Origin: Shimia sp. SK013
GTDB lineage: Bacteria > Pseudomonadota > Alphaproteobacteria > Rhodobacterales > Rhodobacteraceae
Direction of reading: 5' to 3'
DNA length: 64,000 nt
Assembly: GCF_001292625.1 (NCBI RefSeq)
Contig: NZ_LAJH01000012.1
Coordinates: 310,001 to 374,000 of the forward strand
Part shown: positions 60,590 to 64,000 of the stretch, one piece after another
How positions within the stretch are numbered: the stretch's first letter is position 1
Layout: every line of letters begins with the position of its first letter
Program-made: the position numbers and the translations under genes
The notes under the pieces: model-generated
The model's input: only the letters and a program-made list of their open reading frames with translations
Database searches by the model: none
Told to the model about the DNA's origin: nothing

Positions 60590-61339
60590 ATGGCTCAGTT
60601 TTGGAAAGTCGGTCTTTTGGCGGCGGCATTGTTTGGCGCGGCGGGTGTGGCAGTGGCGGAGATCCGGGATCTGAGCGGCAGCGTGGGGTATCGCGAGAGG
60701 ATCGCGATGCCGAAAGGCGCTACAGTCGAGGTGTCGTTGCAGGATATTTCGCTTGCCGATGCGCCCTCGGTCGAGCTGGCGCGGATTGTGTTGCGTCCAG
60801 AAGGCAATGTGCCGGTTTCGTATCGGTTGAGTTATGATGATGCGATGGTGCGCGACGCGCACAGCTATGCGGTGCAGGCCAAGATCGTCGTGGACGGCGA
60901 CGTGTTGTGGCGCACGACATCGGTGTTTCCTGCCCTAACGCGCGAGGCTCCGGAGAGCGTGGATGTGATGTTGGAGAAGATGCCGATGCAAGAAGCCGCA
61001 GAGATGCCAGATGTTTTAACATCATCAGAGTGGCTGGTGGTGGTCCTTGATGGCAAAGAGCTGCAATCCGAAAGGCTGCCGCAGATGCGCTTTGACGCGG
61101 ATGGGCGCGTGAGCGGCAGCAGTGGGTGCAACCGTTTCACTGGCAGCGTGGACACGAGCCGCGGCGGATTTGCCTTTGGGCCGTTGGCCAGCACCAAGAT
61201 GGCGTGCCCCGGGGCATTGGGCGCGCAGGAAATGCAGTTCTTTGCCGCGCTGGATCGGGTGACAGGATATAACGTGCAGAACGGTGCCGCGTTGGTGGAT
61301 GCGGATGGTCGCGAGGTTATGCGTTTGATGGCGGAGTAA
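60590..61339 (+). CDS. exported YbaY-like and META domain protein
   Basis: 249 aa. Signal peptide WKVGLLAAALFGAAGVAVAE. First domain (about 25-130) resembles the YbaY/YscW lipoprotein-chaperone fold (GSVGYRERIAMPKGATVEV, LRPEGNVPVSYRLSYDD); the second (about 145-249) is META/HslJ-like (MRFDADGRVSGSSGCNRFTG, GPLASTKMACPGALGAQEMQF). This combination occurs in envelope stress proteins; the function is unknown. Start at 60590; GAAAAGG lies upstream. Divergent from the response regulator. Confidence 0.85.
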   Translation: MAQFWKVGLLAAALFGAAGVAVAEIRDLSGSVGYRERIAMPKGATVEVSLQDISLADAPSVELARIVLRPEGNVPVSYRLSYDDAMVRDAHSYAVQAKIVVDGDVLWRTTSVFPALTREAPESVDVMLEKMPMQEAAEMPDVLTSSEWLVVVLDGKELQSERLPQMRFDADGRVSGSSGCNRFTGSVDTSRGGFAFGPLASTKMACPGALGAQEMQFFAALDRVTGYNVQNGAALVDADGREVMRLMAE

Positions 61340-61446
61340 ACGGCGGTCTGTGTTTGGCGCTTTGCATTGACATGTCGCGCCATAAGGCCGCGTTGCGTGC
61401 ACGTGGTTTTGGCAGCTAGGAAAGGCTCAGAAAAGGGAGCGAAACC

Positions 61447-61632
61447 ATGCTGCATTTAAGCCTGATCCTGCATCTGTTTATTGGCGCCACCCTGTCAGGT
61501 GTGGCCATCGTTGTTGCACTGGTTGCCGGTTTTGGCGGGCTGTGGACCATTCTTGGAGCCGCCGTTGCAGGTTTTCTGATCGCCTTTCCGATCAGCTGGG
61601 TCATCGCCAAACGGATTTATAACGCCGAGTGA
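61447..61632 (+). CDS. small two-helix membrane protein
   Basis: 61 aa with two hydrophobic helices (LSLILHLFIGATLSGVAIVV and LWTILGAAVAGFLIAFPISW) ending KRIYNAE. Such proteins are sometimes labelled CTP synthetase in Rhodobacterales, but it is far too short and shares nothing with that enzyme. GGGAGCG precedes the ATG. Its 3' end overlaps the convergent hydrolase by 16 bases. Function unknown. Confidence 0.8.
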   Translation: MLHLSLILHLFIGATLSGVAIVVALVAGFGGLWTILGAAVAGFLIAFPISWVIAKRIYNAE

Positions 61633-62387
61633 GAGAGCCATGCCTCGAGCGAGGCGACAAATTCTCGCGGCTTTTCCGCGTGCAGCCAGTGACCCGCGCC
61701 AGTGATTTTGGCGAAACGCGCCTTGGGGAATTTTTCGCGGATCGTTGCGCGGTGTTCGGGTGCCACATAGTCGCTGTTTGCCCCTGACAGGAACAGGGTT
61801 GGACCCTCGAACCGACCTGAGATGTCCGGAAAAGACAGGATCTTCGGCATCTCGGCGTCCAGCACATCAAGATTGAGACGCCAGCGCTGTTCTTTGACAT
61901 CCAGCGATTGTGTGAAGAAGCTTTGTAATGTGGTGTCAGGAATATGAGCGGCCAATTGTGCCGAAGCATCGGCCCGTTTTGTGACTTTGGAGAGGTCCAC
62001 TGACCGCATGGCTTGGATGTTTTGGTTCTGATCGTGGCCGTAGGTCACCGGCGCGATGTCAGCCACGATCAGGCGGTTGACCAGATCAGGGCGGGTGAGC
62101 GCAAGAACCATAGCTGCCTTGCCGCCCATGGAATGCCCGCACACGTCCATGCGTCCGCCAAAATGCGTGATGACCTCAGCCAGATCAGCCGCCATGTCTT
62201 CGTAGGTGTGACTGTCAAACCAAGGGGAGTTGCCATGGTTGCGCTGATCGACAGCAATCACGCGGCGGTTTGGCGACAGCCGTTTGGCAATCGCGCCCCA
62301 GTTGCGGCCGGAGCCAAACAGGCCATGCACAATCAGGAGCGGCGGTTCGTTGGTGTCGGCGGGGCCGTGGTCAATTACATTCAGCAT
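61617..62387 (-). CDS. alpha/beta hydrolase (YbfF-like esterase)
   Basis: 256 aa. Oxyanion region LLIVHGLFGSGRNWG, nucleophile elbow GHSMGGK with Ser near residue 99, acid in LFLSGANSDYV and catalytic His in ITGAGHWLHAE. Resembles the YbfF/acyl-esterase group; substrate unknown. The start MLNVIDHGP at 62387 fits the family N-terminus, although no clear ribosome-binding site is seen. A longer open frame upstream is not family-like. Confidence 0.88.
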   Translation of the reverse strand: MLNVIDHGPADTNEPPLLIVHGLFGSGRNWGAIAKRLSPNRRVIAVDQRNHGNSPWFDSHTYEDMAADLAEVITHFGGRMDVCGHSMGGKAAMVLALTRPDLVNRLIVADIAPVTYGHDQNQNIQAMRSVDLSKVTKRADASAQLAAHIPDTTLQSFFTQSLDVKEQRWRLNLDVLDAEMPKILSFPDISGRFEGPTLFLSGANSDYVAPEHRATIREKFPKARFAKITGAGHWLHAEKPREFVASLEAWLSHSAL

Positions 62388-62461
62388 ACGGCAATGAATA
62401 GTGCGCAATGGTGTGGGGTTCCAGAGTTGAGTGTGACGCGGCAAGGCCTTAAACAGGCCAG

Positions 62462-62836
62462 ATGATGGATGCAGACACACTTGATCAAGAAGCGCGCGCT
62501 GTGCTGGCTTTGGCAAAGACCAAGTTCGGCGTGCGCAGCAAGTCATTGCCCAAAGCGATGAAAAAGATCGGGCGACGGGTTCCGAACTGGCTGCACAAAG
62601 AGGCCGCAGTGATCGAGGAGGCCCGCGGGTTGACCGGCCATCCCAAGCTGATGCGTCAAATGGACGGTGCGCGGGTTCAAAAGGCGTTTGATGCCATCGC
62701 GGAACATTTGAAAACTGTGGATCCGCGCCAACGCCGTGTTGACCGGATACTGGATGTGCTGGGCTCGCTGAGCTTTAACCTGATTGTGTTGACGGCGCTG
62801 GTGATCCTGTTTCTGCGCTGGCAGGGCTATATCTAG
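62462..62836 (+). CDS. hypothetical protein with C-terminal membrane helix
   Basis: 124 aa, basic helical protein (ALAKTKFGVRSKSLPKAMKK) ending in one hydrophobic helix at about 101-119 (FNLIVLTALVILFLRWQGY), so it is probably tail-anchored. I do not recognise the family. ATG 62462 is followed by a second ATG; no strong ribosome-binding site is seen. Its last 4 bases overlap the convergent DUF817 gene. Confidence 0.7.
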   Translation: MMDADTLDQEARAVLALAKTKFGVRSKSLPKAMKKIGRRVPNWLHKEAAVIEEARGLTGHPKLMRQMDGARVQKAFDAIAEHLKTVDPRQRRVDRILDVLGSLSFNLIVLTALVILFLRWQGYI

Positions 62837-63681
62837 GGGCGCGTGTGTTCGCGCATAAGGGCGTCGCGGAAGACCACGGTGACCGTGGTGAAACTGACAT
62901 AAAGCAAGAGATACCAGCTGCCCATTTTGGCGAGGCTGACCCAGTCATTGGCGGATTGGCCGTGATAGAGCCAAACCTTGGTGGCGGTGCCAATGTTTTC
63001 GGCGAGCCACAGGAAGATGCTGGAGAGAAATGCTGCGAGTGGCAGTGGCATCCAATACCAGTTTGCGCCGATGCGGAAGTAAATGCGGGTCTTGAGAAAG
63101 AGCAGAACGGTGGCCGCAAACAATGCCAGCCGGATGTCGGGCAGGAAGTGATGCGCGAAGAAGTTGGCATAGATCGCGCAGGCCAGAAGTATGGTCGTCC
63201 AGAACTGCGGATAGGGTGTGAAGCGCATGTCAAACAGCCGGATCGCACGGGCCATGAACGAGCCGACAGACGCGTACATGAACCCTGAATACAGCGGCAC
63301 GTTCCAGAGTTTGATCAGCCCGTCACCGGGATAGGCCCAGCTGCCGGCGTTGACCTTGAAGATCTCCATCGCGGTGCCGGTGAGGTGGAAAAGAAGGATC
63401 ACGCGGGCCTCGCGCCAGCTTTCCATGCGCAGGGTCAGGAACAAAACCTGCAAGGCAATGGCATAGATCAGCAGGGCGTCGTAACGCGCGATGGGCCAGT
63501 CTGATTGCCAGATGCGATTGGTGACGATCATGCCCAAAAGCAACGCGCCACCAAACAGACCCGCCCAGAGCATCTTGAGGCAGAACATCACAAGTTCTGT
63601 CAGCGGTGCAGGCAGGCGCGCGCGCATCCAGTCGCCTAGGGCGCGTTCCAGCAGGCGGGTGTTTGACAGCGTGCGGGTCAT
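62833..63681 (-). CDS. DUF817 family membrane protein
   Basis: 282 aa integral membrane protein with about eight helices. Family blocks: WREARVILLFHLTGTAMEIFKV, GSWAYPGDGLIKLWNVPLYSGFMYASVGSF and FAHHFLPDIR, with conserved His and Asn that may bind something. The start MTRTLSNT at 63681 overlaps the upstream YcaQ-like stop by 4 bases. Function unknown. Confidence 0.88.
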   Translation of the reverse strand: MTRTLSNTRLLERALGDWMRARLPAPLTELVMFCLKMLWAGLFGGALLLGMIVTNRIWQSDWPIARYDALLIYAIALQVLFLTLRMESWREARVILLFHLTGTAMEIFKVNAGSWAYPGDGLIKLWNVPLYSGFMYASVGSFMARAIRLFDMRFTPYPQFWTTILLACAIYANFFAHHFLPDIRLALFAATVLLFLKTRIYFRIGANWYWMPLPLAAFLSSIFLWLAENIGTATKVWLYHGQSANDWVSLAKMGSWYLLLYVSFTTVTVVFRDALMREHTRP

Positions 63682-64000
63682 TGTACGGGGGCGGGCTCCG
63701 GGGCTTTGTCGCAGGACCACAAGATATCACGCGCGCCAATAAAACGGCCCATGCGTTCCAGTTCAGCGTCCAGTTTTGTCGTGCGAGCTTCGGTCCATTT
63801 CACGCCGTTTTCGGCCCAGAGGCGGGTAACGGAAAGTGTGCCATTTTTGCGGTCGGCTTTTGCTTCCAAGCGTCCCACGAAACGGTCCCCTTCCAGAAGC
63901 GGATAGACGTAGTAACCCCAGATGCGTTTGGCGGCAGGCACAAAGATTTCAATGCGATAGTCCATGCCAAAAAGACGCGACAGCCGGTCGCGATCACGGA
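63678..64000 (-). CDS. YcaQ-like winged-helix DNA glycosylase, C-terminal part
   Basis: Only the last 107 residues are inside the window; the gene continues past the right edge. The visible part reads RLFGMDYRIEIFVPAAKR, then GYYVYPLLEGDRFVGRLEAKADRK and ARDILWSC. This closely fits the C-terminal end of YcaQ/AlkZ proteins, which unhook DNA interstrand crosslinks. An internal ATG at 63965 is not the start, because the family sequence continues upstream of it in frame. Coupled to the DUF817 gene by a 4-base overlap. Confidence 0.8.
   Translation of the reverse strand, partial: RDRDRLSRLFGMDYRIEIFVPAAKRIWGYYVYPLLEGDRFVGRLEAKADRKNGTLSVTRLWAENGVKWTEARTTKLDAELERMGRFIGARDILWSCDKAPEPAPVQ

Noticed and set aside
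61447-61632. CTP synthetase label for the 61-aa membrane protein
   Set aside because: It has only two membrane helices and none of the CTP synthetase motifs.
1-64000. tRNA, rRNA, CRISPR arrays, insertion sequences, prophage
   Set aside because: No cloverleaf-like tRNA sequence, no rRNA, no regular long spacer-repeat array and no transposase, integrase or phage structural protein was seen on reading the gaps and protein products. The 11-bp repeats have no spacers, so they are not CRISPR.

Overview
The window is a 64 kb piece of chromosome that looks like a marine Rhodobacterales (roseobacter-clade) alphaproteobacterium. The reasons are: moderate-high G+C; the order argH - small lipoproteins - lysA - large Q/E-rich TIGR02302 protein - zinc-ribbon protein - ftsEX - plsC; a form I carbon monoxide dehydrogenase cluster; the tcuAB and TctCBA tricarboxylate systems; and a gap-zwf-edd-eda Entner-Doudoroff operon. 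Only protein-coding genes, repeats and candidate regulatory sites were found. I saw no rRNA, tRNA, CRISPR array, insertion sequence or prophage.

Layout. 1-5.9 kb: end of an EAL protein, a 55-aa orphan ORF, a four-gene leftward operon (TlpA thioredoxin, exported protein, small membrane protein, sterol-desaturase-like hydroxylase), then argH, two tiny lipoproteins and a DUF2834 protein. 5.9-14 kb: housekeeping (lysA, TIGR02302 protein, zinc-ribbon membrane protein, ftsE, ftsX, plsC, FMN-type oxidase). 14-25.8 kb: a tricarboxylate island with tcuAB and its LysR regulator, and a leftward operon tctC - tctA/tctB fusion - PrpF-like isomerase - Usp - D-2-hydroxyacid dehydrogenase, divergent from the tctDE two-component system. 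26-34.4 kb: a rightward cluster of class III aminotransferase, DoeA-like (ectoine hydrolase-like) M24 protein, ArgE-type deacetylase and a complete LIV-type ABC importer. 34.5-40 kb: KDG kinase with a GntR regulator, a GGDEF-EAL protein, an Xaa-Pro-type M24 peptidase and a D-lyxose isomerase-like cupin. 40-48.6 kb: an MHYT-LytTR regulator followed by coxMSLDEF, a 30-codon ORF and coxG, ending in a strong terminator. 48.7-54.9 kb: leftward gap-zwf-edd-eda with a divergent LacI regulator. 54.9-60.4 kb: CbiX-like and DUF4202 proteins, then a FIST sensor - hybrid histidine kinase - NarL-type regulator set. 60.6-64 kb: YbaY/META protein, small membrane proteins, an alpha/beta hydrolase, a DUF817 protein and the C-terminus of a YcaQ-like protein.

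The gene set fits a mixotroph that takes up tricarboxylates and amino-acid-like solutes, oxidises sugars through the Entner-Doudoroff route (zwf, edd, eda; kdgK also feeds KDPG to Eda) and draws extra energy from CO. The most interesting signals are: the DoeA/ArgE/aminotransferase/LIV catabolic cluster; the MHYT-LytTR gene next to a 21-bp-period direct repeat upstream of coxM; a 30-aa Cys-Cys-ending peptide gene between coxF and coxG; a dispersed 11-bp tandem repeat found at three places, once in frame inside a peptidase gene; and paired palindromes between gap and lacI.
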